NCBI RefSeq assembly: GCF_021018895.1
Contig: NC_079386.1
Coordinates: 12,703,835 to 12,767,834 of the forward strand
Length of the DNA: 64,000 nt
Direction: 5' to 3'
From: Seriola aureovittata
Taxonomy: Eukaryota > Chordata > Actinopteri > Carangiformes > Carangidae
The position numbers and the translations under genes are program-made. How positions within the stretch are numbered: position 1 is the first letter of the stretch; each line of letters starts with the position of its first letter. Positions 39,104-51,962 of the stretch are shown here, piece after piece. Under the pieces are notes generated by a model. The model worked only from the letters and a program-made list of their open reading frames with translations. It was not told where the DNA came from and searched no databases.

Positions 39104-42100
39104 TTATACAACAGTGTCCTTCCATGGCTTTTCTTTGCCATGAGCTTGCTTGTCTTTAGTTGATGCTGCAGCAATGGGAGGGTTCTGCTGCAGAGGATTA
39201 TGGGTAAAAGTCTGCCTCATTGGACCTGTGGAGAAAAATGGACAGAAACAATTAAGTGAAGGAAATACATGCATTGCAGTTTGTTGTAAAGATATTTATC
39301 AGTTCAGTTCACACGGCAGCAGAGAAAATAACCATGACAACAGCTCCATCTAGTCTCCAGGATGTGTAGGTACAGTTTATAAACAATGGTGGAGTCTCAC
39401 TGTCTGGTCCTTTCCAGAGAGTGAGACTTCACTGACATTACACACATCTAAAAAACCTGAAAAGCCCCCCAACATATAGAAAATGGTAATAAAACATGTT
39501 TGCCTGACGTAAGGCTGCAACTAATGATTATGTTCACCATCAATAAAATATACAAATTATCGTCTCACATAACTGATTCATTGTTTGCTCTATAAAAAGG
39601 CTGCAAAGTGCAGAGAGATATTTAGTTTACAGTCATATAGGAAAAATATTCACATTTGAAACAAGTGACTTTTTGACAATCATAATAAAACATTACTTAA
39701 AAGTTCATGTGGGAATCGACACAGTGACCAATTATCTCAGTACTAGTCTGAGATGATGACAACGAAACAACAGTAGTAAGATACTCACCGAGTGCAGCTT
39801 CTGCAAATTCAGCGAAAAAATTATGACTCTGTTTAATCCTCCAGGAATCTGACTTGATTGTATTTCTCCAAAAGTTTCATATTAGAGTCCGAGTTTATCA
39901 CCTGCTGATTTTACAGTGAGACAACTTTAAGGCCCCAAATGTCTGTAAATCAGCAACACTGAACTGAGGCTGTAGCTGCAGCAGAATTCACAATGCATTT
40001 CTGTCTCAGCGTGTGTTTAATCACACCTTTAACTTATCCATGAAGCGAAATGAATATCCAGCAAGAAACTTTCTTTTCAGGGTGTAACCCTAACCCTTAT
40101 GTAACTGTTTGATGAAAGACATGTCGTTTCAGAGTAAGGTATTTGATTTGATTCACCATTAATCTGCTCACGATCCAGTGCAAAGGGCTCAACAGCAAAG
40201 ACAGAAAATACATTTGAGTCCTGATCAATACCGAGTTTCTGTAAGTGTCGTAACCTGCTACAGCCACAAGGGGGAGCACCTGTTCCTGCACCTGAAAGTT
40301 GTATCCTGGAGAAATCTAATTTCTTAACTACTATTATCCAGTTTTTCTGTTTTTTATTTAAATAAACTTTACAGTTTTTTTTTTAAAAAACTACTAATTG
40401 AACACATACTTTTTAAATACCACAGTTGTTTGAGAAATTATTGTGCACAAATTTTAGGATTGAGTTGATAAGATAGTGTCATATATCCTGGTCATTTTAT
40501 CCAACCATGTTATTTTTATAAAGCCACATTACAATATATTCTTTTACTTCCTTTCATTTGTACTTTTTTTATACCTTTTAATCTCTTTCAGAAACTGCTG
40601 AAGTAGTGGGGGGACTGACCTTTAGCAGCGAGGTCCAGATGATTTTTGATCCTCCTTTCCCTCTCTTCCAGTTGCTGAGCCAGCTGAGCGTTCTTCCAGC
40701 CTGGAAACCCACACAGAGTTACAACATGTGCAAAAATCAGTGTTGCAATTTCCTGTCATTTTTATTCGAGTGAAACAGCAATGAAAGCCTTTGTGGTTTA
40801 ACATTACTATCAAAAACCAATTGATCAAATGTCCTGATGTTTTAGGTTTATGATTATAACACCTACCCTTCTTCATGGTTGCGAAGAAGCCTTCATTATT
40901 GGGCAGAGCGTTGTCCGGGTGTTTGATCCTCTCTGGGATCCTCAGCCTATCTCTGACCAAAGGGTGTCTGAGCAGAGCGACTTGACCCAGAGAGAAGCAG
41001 TTAGAGGTCAGCCAGTAGGTGAACACCGCCTGAAGTTAGTTTGAGAAGAAACATATTTTAAGAAGCGTTTTCTCGTACTAAGTGCCGTTTTAGTAAGATG
41101 TGAGTTCAACTTAAACTAGAATACGAACAAAAACTGATGTGAGTGAATGACAGACTGACCGTGGGGAAGTTGATAGTGAGGGGGAGGATGACTAAGGGCA
41201 TGATCCTGAACACAGTCTTCATGGCTCTCAGATTGGGGTTGTCAATACCAGACTCTGCACCCAACTGTAAGAGAAAAAAAAAAGTTTATAACAAGATAAT
41301 AACAACAACTAATGCAAACTCTGTCAGTCTCATAATTTAAGGCTCATGCTGATTCTAGTCAGACTTTTCATAGTGTTTTACTCTTACTATGTCTGCCTCA
41401 CCTCCAGGATGAAGAACATGGTTCCAGTGACGGCTATGGGCAGAATATAAAAAGGATCTGCTGCCGTCAGGTCTGGAAACCAGAACAGACCTCCCGTCTG
41501 CATGCTGGGCACCGGCAGATACGCCATCTTCCTCAGTGCGATGAAGAAGGAGACGAAGACTGGCGCCTGAGTGAACAGACAGATAATGATTTGATCATTA
41601 ACAGATATAAAATTTCTTTAAATCGGTTCCTGATCATTCATTCATTTATTTCCTGCAGTTTTGACCCTATGAAAGGATAATAATAGAAATAATGACATGA
41701 AAATTAATCCTACTTTAATCACTAACATCTTCTTTTTTTTTTTTTTTTTAAACCTGACTAGAAAATGAAGATTTGTAATTTTCAAATGACCAAAAATACT
41801 AAAATATATTCTTTAAGTATCATAGCTCAATAAAATGTAAAGGGGGATTGTTAAAGAGATGAACTGACCTGCACTAAAGGAACCAGGAAGCCGCGGAGAG
41901 GATTCACATCATGCTTCTTCTGGAACAGGTTCAGGTCAGAGTAGGCTTTGGCAACTGCAACACAACACAAAACCAAGATTGATAAAATTGATCAGACTGG
42001 ACACACACACACATGCAGAGACACACACATCTGTATTTTGACAAATTTAATGGCGAGAGAGGAATGAAAATTTACATTCAAATTTGTTTCCACTCTGTTT

Positions 42101-44323
42101 GGCCTCGGTCATCCTGTTGGTGAGTTTGGTCATCTCAGGCAGCACATTGTTCAGCTTGGCTGCCTCTCTCTGGCCCTTCACAATGACTGGAAACACAGCC
42201 ATACGAGCCAGCACCGTTCCTGTGTGAGTGACAGATTCATAGAAAGAGGATAGAGGAAGAACAGAATGAAGGACACAGGAAAATAAACACATGTCGTTTG
42301 TGCTGCTCGAGCAAAATAATCACCGTTAGATACTGATGTAATTCACCAGAATGCAAGACTTTTAATACGTTGACTTCAAAGTTTTTGTTGAGCCACGCTT
42401 ACCTACAACGATGGCCCCCCACCAGGGCATGCCGAGATCCAGGTGCATGAACTCTAATAAGTTCTGGATCAGTCCCACAGGTGTGTGGCCGGCCAGTCCC
42501 AGCTCTGCTAAAGTGGGTTCTGTCGTCGCAGCTTGCAGGACCTCCACCGCCGTCGGTGCCACACCGGCAACCTGGTCAATGACTGGCTGCGCTAAAACAG
42601 AGGTGGGGTCAGCGGGCAGAGAGACAGGGGAGGACTCCAGGACTGAAGCACTGTCAGGAGCTGCCACCACTGGAGCTGCCATTGATCCATCCTCAGGTGG
42701 GATCTGGAAATATCGATATACATCTAGTATCAGTGTATCAATATATTTTAGTAGGGGTGGAACAAAAAATTGTATTAAAGCCTGTTACTGCCAATATTGA
42801 TTGGCAGTTTTTGTTTTTTGTTTTTTAAAAAAGGAGACTACATACTTTAATAAATCTAAGTTATTAATGTGTCTGATGTGGTATAACATTTGTTTACATC
42901 AGTAATAACTGTAAATGAGGCAATAACACAAGCTAATATTTTCAAATCTAATTGTTTATCTCATGTACAAAATGCTTATTTTTCTCTAGGTCTCAATTAT
43001 TTAAAACACCTACAAGTACACCTCAGGGTGTTCGCAGCAGTTCCTCCTGAGCTTCAATGAGGATGAACTGACTTTGATCCAACAGAGCTGCCATTCAGTG
43101 AAAGTGCTGTAAGTCTAATCACCTGTGAGCTGTTGTGTCTGACTGCCACGGCGTTCACCCACAGGAACTTCCCATGGTGTCTGCGGCCCAGCAGAGTCCT
43201 GGTGGCCGGACTGCGACACTCAAACACTGTGTGGAGATGGGACCTCTGGAGCAACCGCTGTTTGGAAAGCAGAGGGTCACAGTGTCAGCTGGTTGCACAC
43301 TTCACACAATAAACAACAACCTGATGACAAATATTGGGGCTGCTGTTGTGTCACACAGCATCTGCTTAGCTCGGTGGGGGTTTAAGGGTTCAGCTAAACT
43401 GGACTTTTAGCTTTTCCCTGTTTATTATCATTGTAAATTGAAAGTGAAAATGTACAAAACCAGCAATGGGTTGACAAGTATTGATGTATTTTTTCTCCAT
43501 AACCAAGCGGCTAAATGTAGCTAAACTAGATGTATTATAAAGTAACCTAATTCAGAGGAGAGCCACATAATAATGTCATATATTACTATACTACTGAAAA
43601 ATCCTTTCAAGTTTGCTGAGCCTGAAGTGGTGCATTAATTATTATCCATTTTTACCCTTTCACTTAAGTCCAGTTTGACAAACAGGGGCCCAGATGTGCA
43701 GCAGGTTTAAGTTAAACCTAAGATGCAGTGACCTCTTGTGGCATTTGGGGTTTTATGCAGGACTCAGCTGGGTTTATACTTGTGGTTTAGACTAAACATG
43801 GGTTAATTAACTAGTTGGTTTAAACTCATCCTGATCATAAAACCACACCAAAGCCTGCGGCAGAGTAACAGCTCCAGTGTCTTTACTCCAGGAGAAATGT
43901 TGAGGCACAAATGTGACAACACTTCGATAATGTCACAAATAAGGTCCTGGTGCTCATTAGCGCGTGTTCAGTGCCTCTGGCTAAACTGCACGTTATTCTG
44001 GTTTAAAAAACCTAGTGATTTAGCTGTTATACTAAACACATGTCTTTGCCAGAGAGGCTGTTACTGTCAAAGTCACACAGAAGGCATGCACTCGTAACTA
44101 CGCAGCGAGGATGCTAGCCGGCTAGCTAGTTAACCGGAGAGAGTCGCTGTTCGTGTCTTTGTTTCAGACCCGGGAATAAAGCAGCAGACGTGGAGCAGTA
44201 AAGATGACCTACGTGGCTCCAAATGTCTGAAAGAGGAAGGTTGCCTCGGCTCGGTTTTCCAGTCTGCCTCAGGAAACATCTTGCTAGGCAGCCCGGAGTC
44301 ACCCCGCTCCTGATGGCAGCCAT
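39104..44323 (-). CDS. oxa1l: OXA1L, mitochondrial inner-membrane insertase
   Basis: YidC/Oxa1-family insertase that inserts mitochondrially made and some imported proteins into the inner membrane while bound to the mitoribosome. Ten coding exons (minus): 44213-44323, 43123-43257, 42403-42703, 42076-42219, 41869-41954, 41402-41566, 41160-41264, 40867-41029, 40620-40700, 39104-39225, joining in frame to 470 residues. The first exons give a basic, hydroxylated presequence ([20 protein letters not shown]). The core has [66 protein letters not shown] and [14 protein letters not shown], all family signatures. The C terminus is a basic matrix-facing tail thought to contact the ribosome. Tail-to-tail with slc7a7 as in mammals. 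Confidence 0.96.
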
Positions 44324-45330
44324 GTTGACAGGGAAGATGATGACCTGCTACGGAAAACGCGAGGAGTCAAGTCCTTGCAACATATTTCGCGTTTTTGTTT
44401 TTTTGTTTTTTTTTTTACTTTGATTCCGGTTTCTAGTGGCTCTCCATGTACAATGTACACTCAATATCGATAACAGTGTTTAGGAAGATACACATGGACT
44501 ATTATGTTCAAGCAAGTAGGTAAAAAAGTAAATGAACAAAAATGTTGCATGTTGCAAAATGTATGTTGATTGATTTTGCTTTCATGTGTGGAGAGATGAT
44601 TGGAGTAAAAAAAGACATTTATCACCTTAGATAAGGCTAATTTTTATTCTTCATTTTCTCCACTGTAAAAACATGAGGATACTTCATCTTGAAATAAATT
44701 ACGGTACCTGTCTGTCTTGTAATTGTGCATTATGAGAAGTAGGCTCACAGTAGTGATGAACTCTTTCATTTTCTTCAATAAACAAACTAGTGCATATAGT
44801 TCAGAGACGGATGAATGCTCAAACAATAAATATAGAATTCATAAAATGTGGTTCGGACAGTAATATTCACATTCACAACATCCACAGCAAACAACTGAGT
44901 TAGAAACAGAAATACTAAAAGATTTGTGTGGTTATGTGTGTGTGCGTCAGTCAATATATTTCCAGCAGCTTTATGGCATCTGATCACAACAGTACTTTCT
45001 CACAGGCTTGTCCACATAGTGTTTTCTTGATCAGACAATATTGAACAGAGTGTGTGGCAAAGATCAAAAGTGAATATCAAACACCAGCACACTTTGTCTT
45101 TGTCACTCTGTCTTAGATTTGCATGACTGCTTCATTTAGAGCAGGGTGGAGGCTTGGCACTTGATCCTTTCAAATATTCTCAGCCTCTCTCTGACACATG
45201 TATATGAGTTAGAGGCAGAGGTATTTTTATTTCAAAGAAATATTTCCTGGTACAAAGTGTTCTTTCAAAGTCTACATGATATGATCGCAATTAAACCAGC
45301 AGAACAGGCCACACACCTATGAGAGGCAAA

Positions 45331-45428
45331 ATGACTGTGGGAAAGATGCTAATGTGAAGGGGGATGATTTATAATCCTGAACACAGGCTCACAGATTGGA
45401 TTTGTCAGTACCACACTCAGCTGTAACC
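45331..45428 (-). pseudogene. Decayed copy of oxa1l exon 7
   Basis: Base-by-base resemblance to oxa1l exon 7 (41160-41264) and its flanks. Shared pieces in the same order are gactgtggg-aag, gtgaagggggatgat, the run taatcctgaacacag (catgatcctgaacacag in the parent), cacagattgg-tttgtca-taccacactc and ctgtaa. Several small deletions break the frame. It lies about 4 kb from the parent in the same orientation, just beside the USP cluster, so it is a duplicated, dead fragment and not an expressed exon. Confidence 0.75.
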
Positions 45429-45548
45429 TGGCAAGTACAGTATAAAAGGTTTGTGTGATTAAATTGAACGTAATGTTGTATATAATTATTGTAAAAACTT
45501 GTGTCTCTGTTTTTAAAAATCCAACACTACACAGCAGGGAAATCTCTC

Positions 45549-45775
45549 CTACCATCATGACCTATGACCTTTCACAAAAACCAGGTGTCCAAGGCTTTGT
45601 TATTCTTATTTTATATACATATTTATTTATTCATTCATTTATTTAAATCACCATCAGAAACCCTCAAGTGGGACAAAGGTAAATGACAACACAACAACCG
45701 TTTGGTTTGATTCAAAGTGATGAACATAAAATCCAAAGCATCTATAACATTAGTCAGTGGACAGTGATGGTTTAC
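45549..45775. repeat. 3' flank of the USP duplication unit, copy A
   Basis: Matches 51001-51220 downstream of copy B: tatgacctttcacaaaaa, atttaaatcacc-tcagaa, and ggtttgattcaaag followed by ataaaatc-aaagcatctat. It shows that the duplication included sequence beyond the stop codons, probably 3' UTR. Confidence 0.75.
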
Positions 45776-46205
45776 ACGAACTCGTAAACAACATTGAGAT
45801 CAAAAAGCTAAATAATTTATACCACCACTTAACATTGAAATAAGAAAACACGTACAAGTGTTAATGCAAAGATTTACACTTGAAAGTAATTTCTTCACTC
45901 GATCTCTGACTGTCTGAAATCACACGTTACATTTTGTGGCATCCATTGATGCATAATCTTTAGTTTAAAAAAAACATAGAAGATATCAGGTCAACACGTC
46001 ACACACAACACACAAACACTGGGTGATCAATGTCAGTGAGTGTAGGCTAATTGTAAATTAAATGAACATAAAGGTGATTCTGTCTGCTTGTGTTACCTTC
46101 TATTACAGGCTGATGCAATACAGCAGCACCTGAATCTAAAACATCCCTCTCGCTCATTAAACCTTTTGCATTTGAAACAATCCTGTGGTAAAACAGGAAG
46201 TGATC

Positions 46206-49200
46206 TTAATCCGACATCGACTCTGCCTTTTTCCGATTCCTCTTTAACATAGGAAAACACCCAATGGTTTTGTTCTTTTTTGTTTTTTTCTTTCTTTCCT
46301 TCTGCTTATTCGTCAAACACCACAATCCTCCCATCATCTTATGTCGTTTTTTCGTGACATTTTTTTCTCCATCTTGTGTTTGTGCATCAGATTCTTCTCT
46401 TGCATGTGAATAAGGAACGATCTCTGTCTCGTTCTTCCCTTTTGCTTTTCCACTGACTTTCTTGGCTTTGTGTTTCTGCGGCTCTGGCAAAGGTGAATCA
46501 TTCAGGTTTATACTGCGAACACCCTCTGTCAAAGTGACCGCTCCATCCGGTTTTGGATCATCTTTTCCTTTAATACTCCCTCTATTATTTACCCGCCTCT
46601 TTGTACTGTCCTGTGAAATTTTCTCTACAGTTTCCATGCCACTGCTTCTTTCCCTCTCCTGAACTCCTTCCACTGTTACGTCCTTAAATTCAGCTCTAGC
46701 TGTAGACTGAGAATTTCCGTTCTTTTCTACACTGCCACCTCTCCGTTTCTCGGTCAGGCTTCCCCTTCCTGCCGACCCTGCTTGTCTAAGAGACGAGTCC
46801 TGTCTGATTTGAATACGCTGAGTATCTCCTGCATGTTTCTCCTCTCTGACTTGTTTCTCCACACCCACACTTTCATGTCTTTTATGTGTAACGCTGATGT
46901 TCTGCTCCGGTCTGTTCAGTCTAACGTCAACTCCGCGGCTCTGATCCTCTACATCCCGACTGAAGTGTTGTTGTTTCTCTGATGCTCTTCTCTTTCGTGC
47001 GGGTTCATCATCTCCTCTCTTTTGTTCCTTGTCTCCTTTAACATCCCTTCCCTCCTCTTTCGATGGTTCATGTCTTTTATACGACCTGCTACTTCCTCCC
47101 TGTTTACGCCTCTGACCGTCTTCGCCTGATACGTTTTGTTTTCTATCACCAGACCTGGGAAACTCATAAAAGTCATGGTCAGATCTTGACAAGAGCTTTC
47201 CTCTTCCTGATATGACTTTATCAGCCCCAGTCTTTCCTCCCTCGTCATCTTTAACATCTTTTTCCATCTCCTTCGCATCTCCCTTTTTGTCTGCCCTAAC
47301 TGGTTGAAGGTCATTCTCTTCTCTAACTTCCTGTTTAGCTCCCTCGTCGTCATTGACATGTTTAACAATGTCTGATCCTTCATTGTCCTCATCCTTTGCA
47401 TCTCTGTTGGGGTATTTTGTCAAGGATTTTCCCTTCTTGTCTGACTGTTCATCACCCGCAGTCTTTCTATTCTCGTCTATATTTGCATACATTACCTTTC
47501 TTTCCTCATCCCTCTGCATGCTCACACAAACTTGTTCTCCACGGTAACTGTCCTGATCCTCCCTGCTTTCTCCAGGACGAGTTTCTGTAGAGGACGGCTC
47601 TCTCTTTTCTGCCTGCTCACCAGCTCCTGTCTCATCTTCCTCCTCTTCATCATCCCTCATTACTTTCCCCTCACCTCTCTCACATTTTTCAGCATCTTGA
47701 TCACGCAAGTCACTCCTTTCTTCACGACACTCCTGCTGATTGTGTGGTAGGCTCTGTCTGACGTCAACTACGGACCCGACACTGACCGTGTCTCCAATTC
47801 CTGTATCTCCATTTGTGTCAATGGAAGCAGCCTCTGCAGTGTCATTACCCACTTCTACTGTCTCCTCGACCTCCTCTCTCTTTCTTTTCTTCGCCTTTTC
47901 CTTTTTCTCATCTTGATACGGGTCGTCATTGTCACCGGCAGCAGGTGGGAAACCTCCATTGGTGGACACCTCCTTCATGTCTTGAGTGCAAGGTTCTGCA
48001 GCGTGGGCTAGAAAAGGGTATATCAAATAAAACAATTAACAAAGAAATTTCATGCAGTAATACGTGAGTAAGAATTATGAAAATATGCAGTATGTCTCTT
48101 ACTTTTCTTTTTCCTGTAAAAAAGAAGATAAGCGCTGCAGGGACTAGTGGGAGAAATGTGAAAAGAGAGTAACGTCATTTTCATGTTCAGCAAAATAAAA
48201 GGTGGGAAAAAGACGCACTTAAACTTACCTCTCACTGTTATCCACCTGGAGTGGCTGGTAATGAAGCTGTTGATGAAAATAATAACCAAACATTAGATTA
48301 TAAATAAATAATCAGAGAAATAAATAACTACAGTAATGTTGGAGTTGAAGTGATCAATCTTACCAATGAGACTCTGGAATCATTGAAGTTATACCATCTC
48401 TCATCGTCCTCTGACTTAACTCTTGCAGTGTAATGTCCACCTCTCAGATCACCAAAGTGATCCACAACTGCGTAGAGTTCATACGTCTGATTCTGATCAC
48501 CAAGGGAAAAGTGACAGAAATTAGGGTCAGGAATGAAAAAGAAATGTGTTATGATAAAATAGTAAAATATAAAGTATATATACCTCTGGGATCTGTAGAG
48601 TTCTGGGAACATCCACAACACAGTTGTTTTTGAAATACATCTTGTAATGGTAGTTAAACTCAAACCTCTTCAGCAGCAGCATCAAAACCTCTGGATGATG
48701 CTTTATGACACATTTCTGAAAGAAACACATGTCAGCATGTTGTTATAATTCCCTTCATGAAGTCTCAATGCTGTCATTACAAAATCAGTTAATGTGCATG
48801 AATCAGAAACATGTTTTCTCATTACTCACAACAGTAGCGTCAGATTTGTCATCACACTGGTCACAGTACATCTGGTTTTCTCCACTGAAGTTCAACTCTC
48901 TGAAATACTCCTCAGTGCCGGCCATCTAAAGAAATACACTCGTGTCATTTGCATCTGACAGATAATATTGTATCATCTGCATAAAAATGAAACATGAAGT
49001 ACTGATTAAGAAGATTAATGTTATATATGTATAGACTGATGGCAAGAGGGTCAAATGTTAAATTGAAACACCTGCTGACATTACTGACCATTCAGGTGAA
49101 ACACGCTTGAAGGTTTCAACACACACAGTAAGGGGCAGAGCAGCAACATTTCTCTGTGCACCCCAGCAGGGCAAGAAGCTAATTAGAAGAAGCTAATACC

Positions 49201-50283
49201 GTATTTCCCATTTTATGATACATCACAAATGTTCAATGAGATCGCCGGGCCAAAATGTTAGTCTGTAAATGTCATATTTAGTCTAGTAGTTAAGTGAAGT
49301 TTGCAGGTTGTTGGGTTCTTACCACACTGTAGTGTTCATTGTAGGAAACCACCAGCTCAAGAGGAAGATGCCAAAATAACCCATCTGCGTTTTTCTCTGT
49401 GAGACATTTAGAACAAATGGTCTTGTGTGTCAACTCTCCATGGAAGATCTGAAAACACAAACATAGAGACACTGATGAACATGTGTTACTTCTCATATTA
49501 CTTAAATACTTCCCTTCAATACTGATGATGTCTTTACCTGTGAAGCCTCATCACTGGTCAGAGCTAAAATCTTCTCAAAGTACTCCGCAGCATCTTGCTG
49601 TTCATACACTGAACAGAGAAGAAATCAGTATTTATTCAGGAAATTTATCAAATAAAATAAGATAAACATAAAGTTACCCTATTGACTTTTGGTCAATTTA
49701 TCTATTATAAGGTAGAAATATAAAAATACCAACTGCGGATTTTAAAAGTTTTTATCAGATACTCTGTCTACAATAAATAAAAAATTTAAAAAAGACAGAT
49801 AAAATAACAGGATGTTATTTTAAGATGTTAATCTGTGTTAACATCATGTCAACTGATCAAATTGTCCCTTCAGCATGAAGCCTCTTCAGAGGTTGCATGT
49901 TTTTCTATGTGCCCACTACTGTACCTCTTTCGATGCCCAGCCTCTTTGTGATGTTATAGGTGTATGCTGTTCCTTTCTTTAAGTCATCAAACACGTCTTT
50001 AAGATGAGAGTCAATACGCTCAGGATCAGGGTTTCCACTGGTGTACCTGAACAGAATTCAGACAGAGGCTCCATGAGTGATACAAACGTGCACTGTTGCC
50101 CTAATTTAAAATAAAGACATTATATGACATGGTTTTGGACTTTGTAACAAACCTTTCCACAGCCTCTCTGAAGCGTTTGGTCATGAACAGCACCTGCAGC
50201 ACACTGTTCAAGTAACACGTTGCTCCTTGGTTCTCCAACCCATGGTACTTGAAAAACTGTCTATCGCTTTGCACGACAGCCAT
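46206..50283 (-). CDS. USP47/USP7-like deubiquitinase with long charged tail (copy A)
   Basis: Cysteine protease of the USP family, expected to cleave ubiquitin or ubiquitin-like proteins. Ten coding exons (minus): 50153-50283, 49925-50046, 49538-49608, 49323-49448, 48830-48925, 48584-48715, 48364-48492, 48229-48266, 48103-48143, 46206-48007, giving 895 residues. The catalytic domain spans about residues 13-295. The Cys box is [20 protein letters not shown] (nucleophile C23, oxyanion Asn18). Other features are [12 protein letters not shown], a zinc-ribbon pair CSKC/CDQC, the His box RGGHYTARV (H246) with NFNDSRV, and the terminal CSAYLLFYR. The last exon encodes about 600 residues of Lys/Glu/Arg-rich, probably disordered sequence. 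The Cys box most resembles USP47. A minus-strand ISRE core lies 284 bases upstream of the ATG. Closely paralogous to copy B. The tail function is unknown. Confidence 0.9.
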
Positions 50284-50566
50284 CTTGATTCTTTTTTTTT
50301 TTGAAGACTTTATCAGTCCACTTCCACACTGCTGCCAGCTGCACGGAGATTTGCAGTTTCAAGATCAATTATTGACAATCAATCAAGTGAAACCAAATTA
50401 AACAAAATACGAGGCAGAAGGGAAATGTGAGCCTACCTTCAGCTGTGAGAGTCGCACTGTGAAGACTTTCCCTCAGATCATTGCAGGAATGTCACAAAAC
50501 AACTTCTCCTCTGCTTATCATCGACTCACGAAAAATATTCTGCCACTTGTTAAACCCTCAGATTAC

Positions 50567-50576
50567 TTTCTGTTTC
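50567..50576 (-). promoter_or_regulatory. ISRE core upstream of USP copy A
   Basis: Reads GAAACAGAAA on the minus strand within GTGAAACAGAAAG. It fits GAAANNGAAA, the binding core of IRF/ISGF3 factors, and lies 284 bases upstream of the copy A start codon. Confidence 0.65.
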
Positions 50577-50889
50577 ACTATTGAGTAATTGGAAGGAATG
50601 CTGCGTTCAGGGTCACATGATTAACAGGAAAACTGAAGATCATTGCACGAATAGTGTTTTGTTGGTCAAAATAAAACACAAGCTGCCAAAAGCTTCTTCT
50701 CTGTTGTAATCCAGCCACTGACTCAAGGAGATTTTCTATAAGACAAATTGTGACAAAGGCTCTTTGATATAGGAGCTCTACAGGAGGAGTGACCTCTCTG
50801 TCTTAGAACAAGGCAGCACAATATAACAATATGAAGCCATCATATGATCCTCTAATGTTATTTATGTCTTTTGCTTATTATTTTAGACA

Positions 50890-50995
50890 TATTTTCATTT
50901 AGAGTATTTAAATCACAATCCAAATCTTTCAAGTGGCATAAAGTTAAATGACAACACACTGGTCTGGTTTCAAAGAAAGAAATAAAATGCATAGA
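50890..50995. repeat. Extra partial copy of the USP 3' flank
   Basis: atttaaatcacaatc, tttcaagtgg-ataaagttaaatgacaacacac and ctggtttcaaag-aataaaatgca repeat the sequence at about 45640-45740 and again at about 51085-51180. Three copies for two genes points to a former or partial third unit. Confidence 0.6.
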
Positions 50996-51000
50996 GTTTT

Positions 51001-51220
51001 TTACCATCATGATGTATGACCTTTCACAAAAAAGGCAACAAAGGCTTTATTATTATCAATTCAGTTTGTATATATTTTTTTATTCGTTTAAATCACCGTC
51101 AGAATGCTTCACATTAGATCTAAGTAAATGACAACACAACAGTTTGGTTTGATTCAAAGAGATGAAAATAAAATCTAAAGCATCTATGAGATGAGTCATT
51201 GGGCAGTAGTGGTTTACATG
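51001..51220. repeat. 3' flank of the USP duplication unit, copy B
   Basis: Counterpart of 45549-45775 in the same orientation and order, downstream of the copy B stop codon. Confidence 0.75.
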
Positions 51221-51962
51221 TGTACAACAACACAGAGACCAAAAGGCCTCTTTTATGAGAGTTAAGTGACCTACAAAACAAGACGACACATGAAGGTTTA
51301 GGTTTAAATTTCCACACACACAATCTTTTACCTGAGACATATTACATGTTACATTCAGTACTATCTCTTTATATATCTCTGAACGATTTATATTATAAAT
51401 AAAATGTAACAGGTACAATACACGTCTTCAACTGTATGAATTGTAAACGTGACACAGAGCAACAGCACACAAATAAATCATTGATCACTAAAAGTTACTA
51501 ATTTAAGCTTTTACATTTGCTGGTCTTCAGACAGGAACAAACAGGAAGTGAAGCATTTTACATTAACCATTACAAAAACCAGGAAAGTCGATCTGTTAAA
51601 CAGATTGAACCAACGTGAAGAAAGAGAAGAGACAGACTCAAAATACATTCACCAACAGGAACAAAGGTATGTCCATACTACCCGATCACTAGCAGATCTC
51701 TGATGAGTATCAATAAGCATTGATTAAAAACTAAAAGTAAGATCTTGTAGACTCCACACGGACATGCAGTCTTGTAAAATAACAATTTATATTATCTTTG
51801 ATCTGACTCTGAAGTCAAGTCTGGATTTTTCTGGCTTTTGCAAAAACCTGCGCGTAGTCGTTTTGTTCTGTTCCTCCTTTTTCGCTTCCTGTGTTTCTTC
51901 AGCGGGGCAGTGGTATGCCACCATCTTCTCCTCTTCTCACGTGCAGCTCTTTTCTTCACTGC

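Larger units (their letters stand above)
44324..46205. other. oxa1l promoter and gene-free gap before the USP cluster
   Basis: The first 100 bases upstream of the oxa1l start codon should hold its promoter. No coding gene is seen beyond it. The stretch contains the decayed oxa1l exon 7 copy (45331-45428) and the 3' flank of the USP duplication unit (from about 45549). AATAAA signals in minus orientation (TTTATT, about 45622-45648) may end the copy A transcript. Confidence 0.5.
50284..51962. other. Copy A promoter region and copy B 3' flank
   Basis: Spacer between the tandem USP genes. It contains the copy A upstream region with an ISRE core (50567-50576), an extra fragment of USP 3' flank (about 50890-50995), a second one (51001-51220) and the copy B 3' UTR. 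No other gene is seen. Confidence 0.55.

Noticed and set aside
46462..47750. Several plus-strand open frames of 60-80 residues
   Set aside because: They are mirror frames of the USP copy A tail exon, whose Lys/Glu codon bias leaves the opposite strand open.
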